A DNA stretch of 64,000 bases, from NCBI GenBank assembly GCA_035604135.1, contig DATNJB010000060.1, positions 124,001 through 188,000 of the forward strand. The letters are read 5' to 3'. A program made the position numbers and the translations under genes. Positions 54,024 to 62,392 of this stretch are shown here, one piece after another. Numbering within the stretch: the stretch's first letter is position 1; each line of letters begins with the position of its first letter. The stretch is from Poindextera sp035604135 (GTDB taxonomy: Bacteria; Pseudomonadota; Alphaproteobacteria; Caulobacterales; Caulobacteraceae). Under the pieces are notes generated by a model that was not told the origin of the DNA, made no database searches, and worked only from the letters and a program-made list of their open reading frames with translations.

Positions 54024-54488
54024 TCACTTGTAGTTCTTGAACGGCGTGGGCAGCGCCGTGCCGGTCGCCTTCGCCAGCAACCGCCCTTCGCCGTCGTAGA
54101 GCTCGCCCTCGGTGAAGGCGATGGTCTTGCCCCAGCGCACCACCCGCCCGACGCCGCGCATCGGTCCAGGCATGCCCGGCCGGAAGAAGCTGGTCTTCAT
54201 CTCCAGCGTCGGCGCAACCGCCGTCATGCCCGACGCCACCATGCAGGCCACCGACATCACCTCGTCCAGCATGGCGCAGAGGTAGCCGCCCTGAATCTGC
54301 TTCATAGGGTTGGCGTGCAGCTCGGCCTTGGCCTCGAACGCGACCTCGACCGTCTTGGTCGCCTGGTTCACGCTCATCATCCTGTAGCCGAGGTTCTGCG
54401 AGCCGGTCGGCTGGTTCTTCGTGCGCAGGAAGCGCTGGAGGATGGCTTCGTCGGTGAGCGGCTCCGGCGTGACGGTGGCGTCGGTCAA
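54024..54488 (-). CDS. PaaI-family hotdog thioesterase
   Basis: A 154-residue hotdog-fold protein. The motif is HANPMKQIQGGYLCAMLDEVMSVACM with the catalytic Asp, followed by TLEMKTSFFRPGMPG. It should hydrolyse an acyl-CoA thioester, possibly aromatic. TTG start at 54488 with AAAGAAG upstream, 4 bp after the sspB stop, so both are probably co-transcribed. Confidence 0.9.
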   Translation of the reverse strand: MTDATVTPEPLTDEAILQRFLRTKNQPTGSQNLGYRMMSVNQATKTVEVAFEAKAELHANPMKQIQGGYLCAMLDEVMSVACMVASGMTAVAPTLEMKTSFFRPGMPGPMRGVGRVVRWGKTIAFTEGELYDGEGRLLAKATGTALPTPFKNYK

Positions 54489-54492
54489 GGCG

Positions 54493-54999
54493 TCACTTCT
54501 TTCTGAACTGGTCGAGCGAGACCACTTTGGGCTCGTCGGAGGGGGCGGATGGACGGGGTTTGCCTTCGACTGGCGCCGGTTTGGCTGCCGGCTCGGGCTT
54601 CGGCATGGCGGCGGCCGGCTCCATTTCGGGCGCCTCGAACTGCAGCGCGAACTGCACGCTCGGATCGATGAACCGGGTCACGGCGGTGTAGGGGATCGAG
54701 AGCCGCTTCTCCTGGCCGGCGAACTTCAGCGTCACTGAGAAGAAGGTTTCGCCCGGCGCAAGGTCCCAGAATTCGTGCTGCAGGATGATCGACATCTCGT
54801 CCGGGTAGAGCGCCAGGATGTCGGGAGGCCCGGAAACCCCCGGCGCGCCAGTCTTGAACGTGATGTAGAAGTGATGGTCGCCGGGCGGTCCCGTCGGCGT
54901 CGCCGCGCGCTTCAGCGCCGCGCGCACGACGCCCCGCAGCGCCTCCTGCATCAGGTGCTCGTAGTGCATCAGGTCTTGCGGCGGCTTGTCTTGGGCCAT
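54493..54999 (-). CDS. sspB: ClpXP adaptor SspB (alpha type)
   Basis: A 168-residue protein. The substrate-binding domain (1-120) has DHHFYITFKTGAPGVSGPPDIL and the EMSIILQHEFWDL segment typical of alphaproteobacterial SspB. A Pro/Ala linker leads to the ClpX-binding tail PKVVSLDQFRKK. It delivers ssrA-tagged peptides to ClpXP. It lies next to ssrA, the gene for the RNA that makes the tag. ATG at 54999; no strong ribosome binding site. Confidence 0.94.
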   Translation of the reverse strand: MAQDKPPQDLMHYEHLMQEALRGVVRAALKRAATPTGPPGDHHFYITFKTGAPGVSGPPDILALYPDEMSIILQHEFWDLAPGETFFSVTLKFAGQEKRLSIPYTAVTRFIDPSVQFALQFEAPEMEPAAAMPKPEPAAKPAPVEGKPRPSAPSDEPKVVSLDQFRKK

Positions 55000-55094
55000 G
55001 GCGAAGGACTGCGGAGGAAACTTAGCGAAAAGGCCGCAGAAGGTAACGCGCGCCCGCACGCGCGGCCAAGCCGGATAATCGTGATTTGAAGACG

Positions 55095-55440
55095 AAAGTG
55101 AGGGAAGTGGGGGCTTCTGTTGCCAGGCGCCCCCGAGCCCCGCCTAGCGCTGCTAAGACGCTAGGACTTTAGATCGAATACGTCCGAACCGCATTACGCG
55201 GCGAGGGCGTACTCTGGAGCGAAGTTATCGTTCGCATTTAGTTTATGGCCCGAAACGGTGAGCCACGCCGGGAGAAAGCAACGCCTTTAGACGTCTGTCG
55301 ATGCTGATCGGCCCCGTGAGAACCCCGCCGATAACGCGGAGGGAAGGGAAATGGTGGAGCCGCCGGGAATCGCACCCGGGTCCAGTCCGCTTATTGCGCG
55401 CGCGTTTATCTCCATAGTCCGGACGAGAAGCCCGAACGCT
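55095..55440 (-). ncRNA. ssrA: Permuted two-piece tmRNA (ssrA), ends approximate
   Basis: Read on the minus strand, an acceptor piece comes first, with a T-arm (GGTGCGATTCC) and the 3' end CGGCTCC-A-CCA at 55352-55363. A 36-bp spacer (55316-55351) follows, then the coding piece beginning GGGGCCG at 55315. GGGGCCG pairs with CGGCTCC over 7 bp to make the acceptor stem. The tag frame (55194-55235) encodes ANDNFAPEYALAA and stops at TAA. The permuted order is the known form in alphaproteobacteria. CCA is encoded. A pseudoknot-like GGGGCT/AGCCCC stem lies near 55110-55145. It rescues stalled ribosomes. Confidence 0.93.
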
Positions 55441-55511
55441 CTCAATATAGGCGCGATCCCTTGCCGATAGAAGAACGCCCTGGCGCTTGCGGTCCTTGCA
55501 TGGTCGTGCTA

Positions 55512-55535
55512 ATTTCTGAACATGCGTTCAGAAAT
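55512..55535. promoter_or_regulatory. Perfect palindrome spanning the TetR start codon
   Basis: ATTTCTGAAC and GTTCAGAAAT, 10-bp arms, flank the 4 bp ATGC that hold the start codon of the TetR gene. The protein would bind over its own initiation site, a strong sign of autoregulation. Confidence 0.75.
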
Positions 55536-56151
55536 CCCAACAGGCGATCAGCCGAAGGTCAGCTTCATCGAGCAGGCCAGGCGCGCACAGATCATCGACT
55601 GCGCGATCGATGCGATCGCCGAACTCGGCTTCGCCCAGGCGTCGCTGGCGCAGATCGCCAAGCGGGCGGGGGTCTCGGCGGGCGTCATCCTCTATTACTT
55701 CGCTGGCAAGGATGAGCTGATCCGGGCGGTCGTCCGCCACGTGTTCGCCAAGGGGGTCGAGCTCATCACCCCGGCAGTCAACGCCGAGGAGACCCCGCGC
55801 GATGCGCTTCGCGTCTTCATCAGGGCCAACGTCGACTTCTTCGCTCACTATCCCAACTACGGCCGCGCGGTGATGAACATTACCCGCTCCGGCGCCGCCG
55901 AGCGCGCGTTCGATCCGTCGTTCGACCAGCCCCGCGAGACGGGGTTCCGCGCCATCCTCGAGTGGGGGCAGCGGACCGGCGCGTTTCGCGCCTTCTCCGC
56001 CGACGTGATGGCGGCCAGCATTATCGAGGCGCTCGACATCATTCCCAAGCGGCACGCTGCCGATCCGGACCTCGATCTCGCCGCCTACGCCTCCGAGCTC
56101 GTCGAGTTGTTCGACCACGCCACCCGCGCCGATTCGCCCGCTAAGGAGTAA
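55522..56151 (+). CDS. TetR-family regulator
   Basis: A 209-residue regulator. Helix-turn-helix in residues about 25-70: AIAELGFAQASLAQIAKRAG, then SAGVILYYFAGKDELIRAVV. The C-terminal domain is similar to BetI/YcdC-type proteins (TGFRAILEWGQRTGAFRAF). The start codon sits in the middle of a perfect palindrome. The IspZ-like gene begins 3 bp after its stop, so it is probably under its control. Confidence 0.92.
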   Translation: MRSEIPTGDQPKVSFIEQARRAQIIDCAIDAIAELGFAQASLAQIAKRAGVSAGVILYYFAGKDELIRAVVRHVFAKGVELITPAVNAEETPRDALRVFIRANVDFFAHYPNYGRAVMNITRSGAAERAFDPSFDQPRETGFRAILEWGQRTGAFRAFSADVMAASIIEALDIIPKRHAADPDLDLAAYASELVELFDHATRADSPAKE

Positions 56152-56154
56152 GCG

Positions 56155-56781
56155 ATGAAGACCCTCTTCCAATCCGCCAGCGTGCTCGTGGCCGACCTGG
56201 CATCGACCTTCGTCTTCCTCGCAGTGCTCCTGTTGTCGCCGCACTTTCCCGCCGCGATCAGGGCGCAAGCCGTTCCGATCGGCATCTGCGCCGGCATCGC
56301 TTTCGGCATCGGCCAGATCGTCTGGGAATACGCGCGCAAGAAGCCGATCGGCGCGATCCAGTGGGTGAGCCTCTTCCTCGTGATCGCGTTCGGCGGCGCG
56401 TCTCTGGTCACCCACGATCCGCGCTTCGTCATGGTCAAGCCCAGCCTGATCTACGTGATCGTCGGCGTCGTCATGCTCAAGCCGGGTTGGATGAACCGCT
56501 ACCTGCCGCCGGAGGCGCAGATGTACGTGCCCGACCTGGGCGTCGCCTTCGGCTTCGTCTGGGCGGGCCTGATGTTCCTGTCCGCGGCGCTCAACCTGGG
56601 GGCCGTCCTCGTGCACCTGAACGTCATCGAGTGGGCGTCCTTCATGTCGATCTACGCGATCGCGTCGAAGGCGAGCCTGTTCCTGATCCAGTACACGATC
56701 ATGCGCTTCGTGGGCGTCCGCCGTTATCGGGCGCGCGAGGCCACGGCCGCGGCTACCGGAGCGGCGCCGGCGAACGCCTGA
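56155..56781 (+). CDS. IspZ/YciB-like integral membrane protein
   Basis: A 208-residue protein with about five hydrophobic helices. IQWVSLFLVIAFGGASLVTHDPRFVMVKPSLIYVIVG resembles the conserved core of septation protein A (IspZ/YciB). Members affect cell envelope or septation; the mechanism is unclear. It is coupled to the TetR gene (3-bp gap, ribosome binding site GGAG inside the TetR end). The match is to the core only, so orthology is uncertain. Confidence 0.78.
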   Translation: MKTLFQSASVLVADLASTFVFLAVLLLSPHFPAAIRAQAVPIGICAGIAFGIGQIVWEYARKKPIGAIQWVSLFLVIAFGGASLVTHDPRFVMVKPSLIYVIVGVVMLKPGWMNRYLPPEAQMYVPDLGVAFGFVWAGLMFLSAALNLGAVLVHLNVIEWASFMSIYAIASKASLFLIQYTIMRFVGVRRYRAREATAAATGAAPANA

Positions 56782-56821
56782 TCGCGTCGGGCCGTGGTAC
56801 AATGTCTTCGACGTAGCAGCG

Positions 56822-57673
56822 ATGGAGGCGACCGTGGCGGGCGGCGCGAGCGCTCTTCGACAGGACTTCGACGCGGACGTCCACGTCGCCCGCATGCGCG
56901 AGGACGGCTACACCATCGTCGAGAACTACATGGATGCTGACCAGCTGGCCGGGTTCCGCGCCGGCGTCGAGCCGCTGCTCGGCCACTACCGCGGCCGCAA
57001 CACCTTCGAGGGCCGCACGACCGAACGGGTCTACACCCTGGTCGCCCGCGGCAAGGTCTATGAGGACATCGTCGGCGACCCTCGCCTGATGGCCATCATC
57101 GGCGCGTTCCTCAAACCGAACTTCCTGCTGTCGGCGAGCCACGCCATCTGCATCTACCCCGGCGAGCTGGCGCAATCGCTGCACACCGACGATGCCTTCT
57201 ACCTCGTGCCGCGCCCCCGGCCCGCGCTCGCGGTCAGCGTCATCGGCGCCATCGACCCCTTCACCGCCGAGAACGGGGCCACGCGCCTGATCCCGGGCAG
57301 CCACAAGTGGGGGCCGGAGGAGGTGCAAGCCGTCCGCGAGGGCCGCATGGCCGCCAAACCGATCCCGCTCGAGATGCCGGCGGGCGCCATCGCCGTCTTT
57401 CCGGGCACGGTGGTGCATGGCGCAGGAGCGAACACGAGCGGCAAGCCCCGGCTGGCCTACACCAACCAATATTGTGAGCCTTGGCTGCGGACGCAGGAGA
57501 ACTTCTACCTCGCCGTCCCGCGCGAGCGGGTCGCGGCCATGGCGCCCGAGGTGCAGACCCTGCTCGGCTACGCGATCACCCCGCCGTTCCTCGGCATGGT
57601 CACCGCTTCCCACCCGGCCAAGACGCTGGACCCGTCCTGGACGCCGGCGATCGTGCGCCAGGCAGTAGAGTAA
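56822..57673 (+). CDS. Phytanoyl-CoA dioxygenase (PhyH) family protein
   Basis: A 283-residue Fe(II)/2-oxoglutarate oxygenase. The metal triad is His-x-Asp in LHTDDAFYLV and the distal His in VVHGAGANTSGKPRLAY with the 2-oxoglutarate Arg. The jelly-roll fold and length fit. Family substrates range from phytanoyl-CoA to secondary metabolites; this one is unknown. It lies 40 bp after the IspZ-like gene and may share its transcript. Confidence 0.9.
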   Translation: MEATVAGGASALRQDFDADVHVARMREDGYTIVENYMDADQLAGFRAGVEPLLGHYRGRNTFEGRTTERVYTLVARGKVYEDIVGDPRLMAIIGAFLKPNFLLSASHAICIYPGELAQSLHTDDAFYLVPRPRPALAVSVIGAIDPFTAENGATRLIPGSHKWGPEEVQAVREGRMAAKPIPLEMPAGAIAVFPGTVVHGAGANTSGKPRLAYTNQYCEPWLRTQENFYLAVPRERVAAMAPEVQTLLGYAITPPFLGMVTASHPAKTLDPSWTPAIVRQAVE

Positions 57674-57682
57674 CGGGCGGGC

Positions 57683-58648
57683 TCAGAGGCCCTTCAGCCA
57701 CGCCACCAGCCGCTCGTTCACTTCGGCCGGGCGCTCCTGCTGGGTCCAGTGGCCGCAGCCGGGCAGGATGTCGGCGCCGCGGAGGTCGGGGAGCTCGTGG
57801 CGCATGGCGGCCACGATATCGCGGCGGCCCATCATCGAGAGCACCAGATCCCGCTCCCCGCCGATGAAGAGCGCGGGCTGGCGGATCTGACGGCCGGAGA
57901 ACCCCTGGAGCCAGATGAAGTCGGCGTCGTGGTTGCGGTAGCGGTTGATCGGCCCGCGGAACCCAGAGCCCTCGAACTCGCCGACGAAGTAATCGAGGTC
58001 GGCCGGCGTGAGCCAGGCGGGGAACGGGTCGGGGTCAGGCAGCCGTTCGAGCAGGGTCGCGCCCACCGGCTTGTCGGTGGGCCAGGTCCCGTCCGGCGCA
58101 TCGCCACAGATCGCGTAGTAGAAGCGGCGGAGCCCATTGCGCACGTCCCGCTCCATCTCGCGCTCGGCCACGCCCTCCGCCTGGAAGTACTGCTGGTAGA
58201 AGAAGCGGCCGCGGCTGGTGAACAGCTCCTCGAAAAGCTCACGGAAGGAGCGGGTGGGCGCGCCGGCGTAGGGCACCGAGAGCCCCGCGACCGCGCGCAC
58301 CTTGTCGGGCCGGGTCAGCGCCGTGTTCCAGACGATCGGCGCGCCCCAGTCGTGGCCGACGACCACCGCCGGCGCTCCGGGGCTCAAGGCGTCGATGACG
58401 CCCACGACGTCGCCCACCATGTGCTCCATGGCGTAGTCGGCGACCGCGTGCGGCTTGTCCGAACCGCCATAGCCGCGCACGTCGATGGCGCAGGCGGTGA
58501 AGCCGGCCTCGGCGATCGGCTGCATCTGATGGCGCCAGGAGTACCAGCTCTCGGGAAACCCGTGCACCATCACCACCAGCGGGCCTTGGCCCTCGACCGC
58601 GCAGCGCAGCTTGACCTCGCCGGCGTCGATCATGCGGAACTCTGGCAT
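57683..58648 (-). CDS. Epoxide hydrolase-like alpha/beta hydrolase
   Basis: A 321-residue hydrolase. Oxyanion motif HGFPESWYSWRHQ, nucleophile Asp in VVGHDWGAPIVW, cap-domain Tyr around FFYQQYFQAEG, and His in GCGHWTQQE. The Asp nucleophile in the elbow suits epoxide hydrolase or haloalkane dehalogenase; the HGxP motif favours epoxide hydrolase. ATG at 58648, 3 bp after the ilvN stop on the same strand. Confidence 0.92.
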   Translation of the reverse strand: MPEFRMIDAGEVKLRCAVEGQGPLVVMVHGFPESWYSWRHQMQPIAEAGFTACAIDVRGYGGSDKPHAVADYAMEHMVGDVVGVIDALSPGAPAVVVGHDWGAPIVWNTALTRPDKVRAVAGLSVPYAGAPTRSFRELFEELFTSRGRFFYQQYFQAEGVAEREMERDVRNGLRRFYYAICGDAPDGTWPTDKPVGATLLERLPDPDPFPAWLTPADLDYFVGEFEGSGFRGPINRYRNHDADFIWLQGFSGRQIRQPALFIGGERDLVLSMMGRRDIVAAMRHELPDLRGADILPGCGHWTQQERPAEVNERLVAWLKGL

Positions 58649-58651
58649 CGC

Positions 58652-59203
58652 CTAGACGGTCTCCTCTGAGCCGCGTTCGATGGAAAGCACCCCCGTGCGC
58701 GACACCTCGACGAGGCCGAGCGGCCGCATCAGGTCGGTGAACTTGTCGATCTTGGACGGCGCGCCGGTGATCTCGAAGATGAAACTCTCGCTCGTGGTGT
58801 CGATCACCCGCGCGCGGAAGATGTCGGCGAGGCGGAGCGCCTCCACGCGCTCGGCGCCGGTCCCGCGCACCTTGACCAGGGCGAGCTCACGTTCGACGCC
58901 GTTCGGGTCTTTGCTCACGTCCTGCACGTAGCGGGTCGAGACCATGTTCTTCAGCTGCGCTTCGATCTGCGCCAGCACGTGCGGGGTGCCGCGGGTGACG
59001 ATGGTGATGCGGCTGGTGTGGGCGTTGTGGTCTGTCTCGGCGACCGTCAGGCTCTCGATGTTGTACCCGCGCGCGGCGAAGAGGCCGACGACGCGATGCA
59101 GGACGCCCGGCTCGTTGTCGACCATGACCGCAAAGGTGGCGAGCGCCTCGGCCTCGGCGTCGCGCGTCATGTCATAGGCCGAGGCCGGCGGTTCGGTCGT
59201 CAT
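58652..59203 (-). CDS. ilvN: Acetolactate synthase small (regulatory) subunit
   Basis: A 183-residue protein. The N-terminal ACT domain (about 18-95) has FAVMVDNEPGVLHRVVGLFAARGYNIESLTV; the C-terminal domain holds the conserved VSRTGVLSIERG. It binds valine and inhibits the large subunit. It follows the large subunit gene by 42 bp. Confidence 0.97.
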   Translation of the reverse strand: MTTEPPASAYDMTRDAEAEALATFAVMVDNEPGVLHRVVGLFAARGYNIESLTVAETDHNAHTSRITIVTRGTPHVLAQIEAQLKNMVSTRYVQDVSKDPNGVERELALVKVRGTGAERVEALRLADIFRARVIDTTSESFIFEITGAPSKIDKFTDLMRPLGLVEVSRTGVLSIERGSEETV

Positions 59204-59245
59204 TGGCGTCCCAAAGGCCCTTGCTCGAAGGCTCGTGAACGCTCC

Positions 59246-61057
59246 TTAGACCAGCTTCCGCCCCGCCTCGTCTATCGCCTGTCCGAGATCGGGCGCGTCC
59301 TCGCCGAGAAGCATCTCGTTATGCGGCCGGCCGGAGGGGATCATCGGGAAGCAGTTCTCCGCCTGCTCGACGCGGCAATCGAGGATCACCGGCACGGGCG
59401 CGTCGATCATCTCCTTGATCAGGCCGTCGAGCTCGTCGGGCCGCTCAGCGCGCAGGCCCAGGCCGCCGTAGGCCTCGGCCAGCTTGACGAAGTCGGGCAG
59501 GCTGGCCGAATAGGAGTGGCTGTAGCGCTCGCCGTGCAACAGCTGCTGCCACTGGCGCACCATCCCCATCCACTCGTTGTTGATGATGAAGATCTTGATC
59601 GGCAGGTCGTGCTGAACGGCGGTCGACATCTCCTGCATGGTCATCTGCACGCTGGCCTCGCCGGCGATGTCGATGACCAGGCTGTTCGGGTGGGCGAGCT
59701 GCACGCCGACGGCCGCTGGCAGGCCATAGCCCATGGTGCCGAGGCCGCCTGAGGTCATCCAGCGGTTCGGCTCCTCGAAGCGGTAGAACTGCGCCGCCCA
59801 CATCTGGTGCTGGCCGACTTCGGTGGTGATGTAGACGTCGCGGTCCTTGGTCAGCGCGTAGAGCCGCTCGATGGCGTGTTGGGGCTTGATGACGGTGTCG
59901 GACGGCCGGTAGCGCAGGCACTGGCGCGCGCGCCAGGCGTCGATCCGCGCCCACCAGGCCTTGAGCTTGTCGCGCGAGCCTTTGCGGCCCTCCGCCTTCC
60001 AGACCGCGATCAGGTCGGCGAGCACGCTTGCCGCATCGCCCAGGATGGGCACGTCGACGCGCACGTTCTTGTTGATCGACGAGGGGTCGATATCGACGTG
60101 GATCTTCTTCGACTCCGGCGAGAACGCCGAGAGCAGGCCGGTCACGCGGTCGTCGAAGCGCGCGCCCAGGCACACCATCACGTCGCAATCGTGCATGGCG
60201 TGGTTGGCCTCCCACATGCCGTGCATGCCGACCATGCCCAGCCAGGCGGGATCCGATGCCGCAAACGCGCCCAGCCCCATCAGCGTCGAGGTCACCGGCG
60301 CGCCGGTCAGCGCGGCGAACTCGCGCAAGAGCGCGCTCGCCTGCGGGCCGGCGTTGATGATGCCGCCGCCGGTGTAGAGCAGCGGTCGCTTGGCCTCGGC
60401 GATCAGCGCCACCGCTTCGCGGATGCGGGCCGGGTCGGCCTTCGTGCGCGGGGCGTAGATGTGGGCGAAGCGCACCTCGGAAGGAGGCTGGTAGGCCGCG
60501 CGAGCGAACTGCACGTCCTTGGGGATGTCGACCAGCACCGGGCCAGGACGGCCGGTCGTTGCGATGTGGAAAGCCTCGTGGATCGCGCGGCTCAGGTCCT
60601 CGGCCCGCTTCACCAGCACGTTGTGCTTGGTGCAGGCGCGGGTGATGCCGACGGTGTCTGCCTCCTGGAAGGCGTCGGAGCCGATCAGGTGGGTGGGCAC
60701 CTGGCCGGTCAGCACGACCAGCGGGATCGAGTCCATCAACGCGTCGACGATGCCAGTGATGGTGTTGGTCGCGCCCGGGCCGGAGGTGACCAGGACAACG
60801 CCGGGCCGGCCGCTCGAGCGTGCGTAGCCTTCGGCGGCGTGCGCCGCACCCTGCTCGTGGCGCACCAGCACGTGGCGCAGGCGCGGCTCGTCGAACAGCG
60901 CGTCGTAGATCGGCAGCACAGCGCCGCCGGGATAGCCGAACAACACGTCCACGCCCTGGTCGACGAGCGCGCGCACGACGATCTGCGCGCCCGTGAGTGT
61001 CTCCACGTCGGCGGTTTGCGCGGCGGTTTCGGGCTGGATGTCGGAGGGGCTGGTCAT
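59246..61057 (-). CDS. ilvB: Acetolactate synthase large (catalytic) subunit
   Basis: A 603-residue thiamine diphosphate enzyme that makes acetolactate or acetohydroxybutyrate, the first shared step to Val, Leu and Ile. The ThDP region has GGAVLPIYDAL, the catalytic Glu in VLVRHEQGAAHAAEGYA, and IDIAGEASVQMTMQEMSTAV for Mg/ThDP. FAD-binding sequences lie in the middle. It is preceded by a leader peptide and terminator typical of attenuation. Confidence 0.97.
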   Translation of the reverse strand: MTSPSDIQPETAAQTADVETLTGAQIVVRALVDQGVDVLFGYPGGAVLPIYDALFDEPRLRHVLVRHEQGAAHAAEGYARSSGRPGVVLVTSGPGATNTITGIVDALMDSIPLVVLTGQVPTHLIGSDAFQEADTVGITRACTKHNVLVKRAEDLSRAIHEAFHIATTGRPGPVLVDIPKDVQFARAAYQPPSEVRFAHIYAPRTKADPARIREAVALIAEAKRPLLYTGGGIINAGPQASALLREFAALTGAPVTSTLMGLGAFAASDPAWLGMVGMHGMWEANHAMHDCDVMVCLGARFDDRVTGLLSAFSPESKKIHVDIDPSSINKNVRVDVPILGDAASVLADLIAVWKAEGRKGSRDKLKAWWARIDAWRARQCLRYRPSDTVIKPQHAIERLYALTKDRDVYITTEVGQHQMWAAQFYRFEEPNRWMTSGGLGTMGYGLPAAVGVQLAHPNSLVIDIAGEASVQMTMQEMSTAVQHDLPIKIFIINNEWMGMVRQWQQLLHGERYSHSYSASLPDFVKLAEAYGGLGLRAERPDELDGLIKEMIDAPVPVILDCRVEQAENCFPMIPSGRPHNEMLLGEDAPDLGQAIDEAGRKLV

Positions 61058-61081
61058 GGCTGGATCTCTGGGATTTTAGGC

Positions 61082-61108
61082 AAAGAAAAAGGCCCCCGGG
61101 AGGGCCTT
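61082..61108 (-). terminator. Attenuator terminator before ilvB
   Basis: On the minus strand AAGGCCC-TCCCGG-GGGCCTT forms a perfect 7-bp stem followed by TTTTTCTTT. It lies between the leader peptide stop and the ilvB start. Confidence 0.88.
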
Positions 61109-61140
61109 CGGACACGCGACCAATCGCGATGTGAGCAGAG

Positions 61141-61188
61141 TCACACCGTTTGCGGTCGCCTTACGACTACGAGGATCAGATCGCGCAC
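61141..61188 (-). CDS. Leader peptide of the ilv operon (attenuation)
   Basis: A 15-codon frame starts at GTG 61188, with GGAG 8 nt upstream. It encodes MRDLILVVVRRPQTV: Leu-Ile-Leu-Val-Val-Val is six successive branched-chain codons, the control stretch expected for sensing charged Leu, Ile and Val tRNAs. GCGACC within the leader can pair with GGTCGC (about 61113-61118) between the leader and the terminator, a possible alternative structure. Stalling would shift folding and spare ilvB transcription. The size and codon content match known ilv leaders. Confidence 0.85.
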   Translation of the reverse strand: MRDLILVVVRRPQTV

Positions 61189-61218
61189 GGGCGATGCTCC
61201 CTAAGAACAGACGCGCTT

Positions 61219-61247
61219 GAAATCGCATGCTGCGCGCGAAGGGTCAA
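61219..61247 (-). promoter_or_regulatory. Candidate sigma70-type promoter for ilv
   Basis: On the minus strand TTGACC (61242-61247) and GATTTC (61219-61224) are separated by 17 bp, just upstream of the leader peptide. The -10 is weak. Confidence 0.33.
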
Positions 61248-61336
61248 GGCGCGGTTAAGGCCAACCCCTCGACGCTTGCGACCCCGAGCGCCTAGGTACA
61301 ACTTGCCAAGCGGAGTGTGAGTGGGGGGCGAGAGAC

Positions 61337-62371
61337 TTGCAGAAGCTGGGGCTTGACCTTTCGCGCCGCGGACTGCTGACCAGCGTCGCGGCCGGGTCAA
61401 CTTTGGCGATCGGACCGGCGTCCGCCGCGACGGCTGAGGACGCCTGGGCGGCAGCCGAAGGCGCACAGGCCGCTCTCGTGGCGCAAGTGCGGGCCGCCCT
61501 CAAGGCCGCCCAGGGAACCAAGCTGGTTCTGCTGGGCACGGGCGGCGGCCCTGTGCCAGGACGGCTGCGTCGCATGACCTCGCACCTCATGCTGTGTAAC
61601 GGCGCGGCCTATGTTCTGGATTGCGGGCTTGGGGTGACCAATCAGTTCGCCCGCACTGGGACGACCTTCAAGGCAGTTCGCGCCATCTTCATTACCCACC
61701 ACCATCCCGACCACAACATTGAGTACGGTCCTTTCCTTGTGATCGGCTGGGTCCGAGGCTTGCTCCAGAGCGTGCGCGCCTTTGGCCCGCCCCCGCTGTC
61801 GCAGATGACCGAAGACTTCTTGCGGTCCCAGAAGGTGACGATCGACTTCTGGGCCGAGGACTTCCAGACGCCGCCATTGGAGATGATTGAGGTCCACGAT
61901 TTGCCGACGGCGGGACCGGTGATGCAGGACGAGAACGTCAAGGTGACGTCTGTGCTCGTGCAGCATCCGCTAGTGACACCGGCCTACGGCTATCGCTTCG
62001 ACTTCCACGACCGCTCGATCGCCTTCTCGGGCGACACCGTCCCGTTGGACGCGGTGGCGCAGATGGCCAAGGGAGCGGACGTGCTTGTCCACGAGGCGAT
62101 CAACTTCGTCGCAGTCGAAGCGTCCGAGCGCCGCCTGCTGGAGCAGGGCCTCCTGCCCGCCTCGATCGAGGCCGTCATGCATCACATGCACGACGACCAC
62201 TCGCCAGCGGAGGAGGTCGGGCGGATAGCCCAGGAGGCCGGCGTCAGGACTCTGGTGCTCTCGCACCTCTCGCCGGGCGATGCGAGCGTCAGCGACGCTG
62301 ATTGGCGCGCGGCTGCGGCGCAGTTTTTCAAAGGCGAGATCATCGTCGGACACGATCTCATGGTGATCTAG
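61337..62371 (+). CDS. Exported metallo-beta-lactamase-fold hydrolase
   Basis: A 344-residue protein. The N-terminus LSRRGLLTSVAAG is a twin-arginine-type signal. The MBL zinc motif is FITHHHPDHN, then LVQHPLV, FSGDTVPLD and LVLSHLSP, suggesting an RNase Z-like or arylsulfatase-like branch (binuclear zinc). Beta-lactam activity is not indicated. The start is TTG at 61337. The gene stands alone; the divergent ilv operon is on its 5' side. Confidence 0.88.
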   Translation: MQKLGLDLSRRGLLTSVAAGSTLAIGPASAATAEDAWAAAEGAQAALVAQVRAALKAAQGTKLVLLGTGGGPVPGRLRRMTSHLMLCNGAAYVLDCGLGVTNQFARTGTTFKAVRAIFITHHHPDHNIEYGPFLVIGWVRGLLQSVRAFGPPPLSQMTEDFLRSQKVTIDFWAEDFQTPPLEMIEVHDLPTAGPVMQDENVKVTSVLVQHPLVTPAYGYRFDFHDRSIAFSGDTVPLDAVAQMAKGADVLVHEAINFVAVEASERRLLEQGLLPASIEAVMHHMHDDHSPAEEVGRIAQEAGVRTLVLSHLSPGDASVSDADWRAAAAQFFKGEIIVGHDLMVI

Positions 62372-62392
62372 CGCCCGACCGCTACCCCGCCC

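Noticed and set aside
61337..62371. Calling the metallo-beta-lactamase-fold protein an antibiotic resistance enzyme
   Set aside because: Motifs fit the wider MBL superfamily with a Tat-like signal and resemble RNase Z or arylsulfatase-type members; no class B beta-lactamase features were seen.
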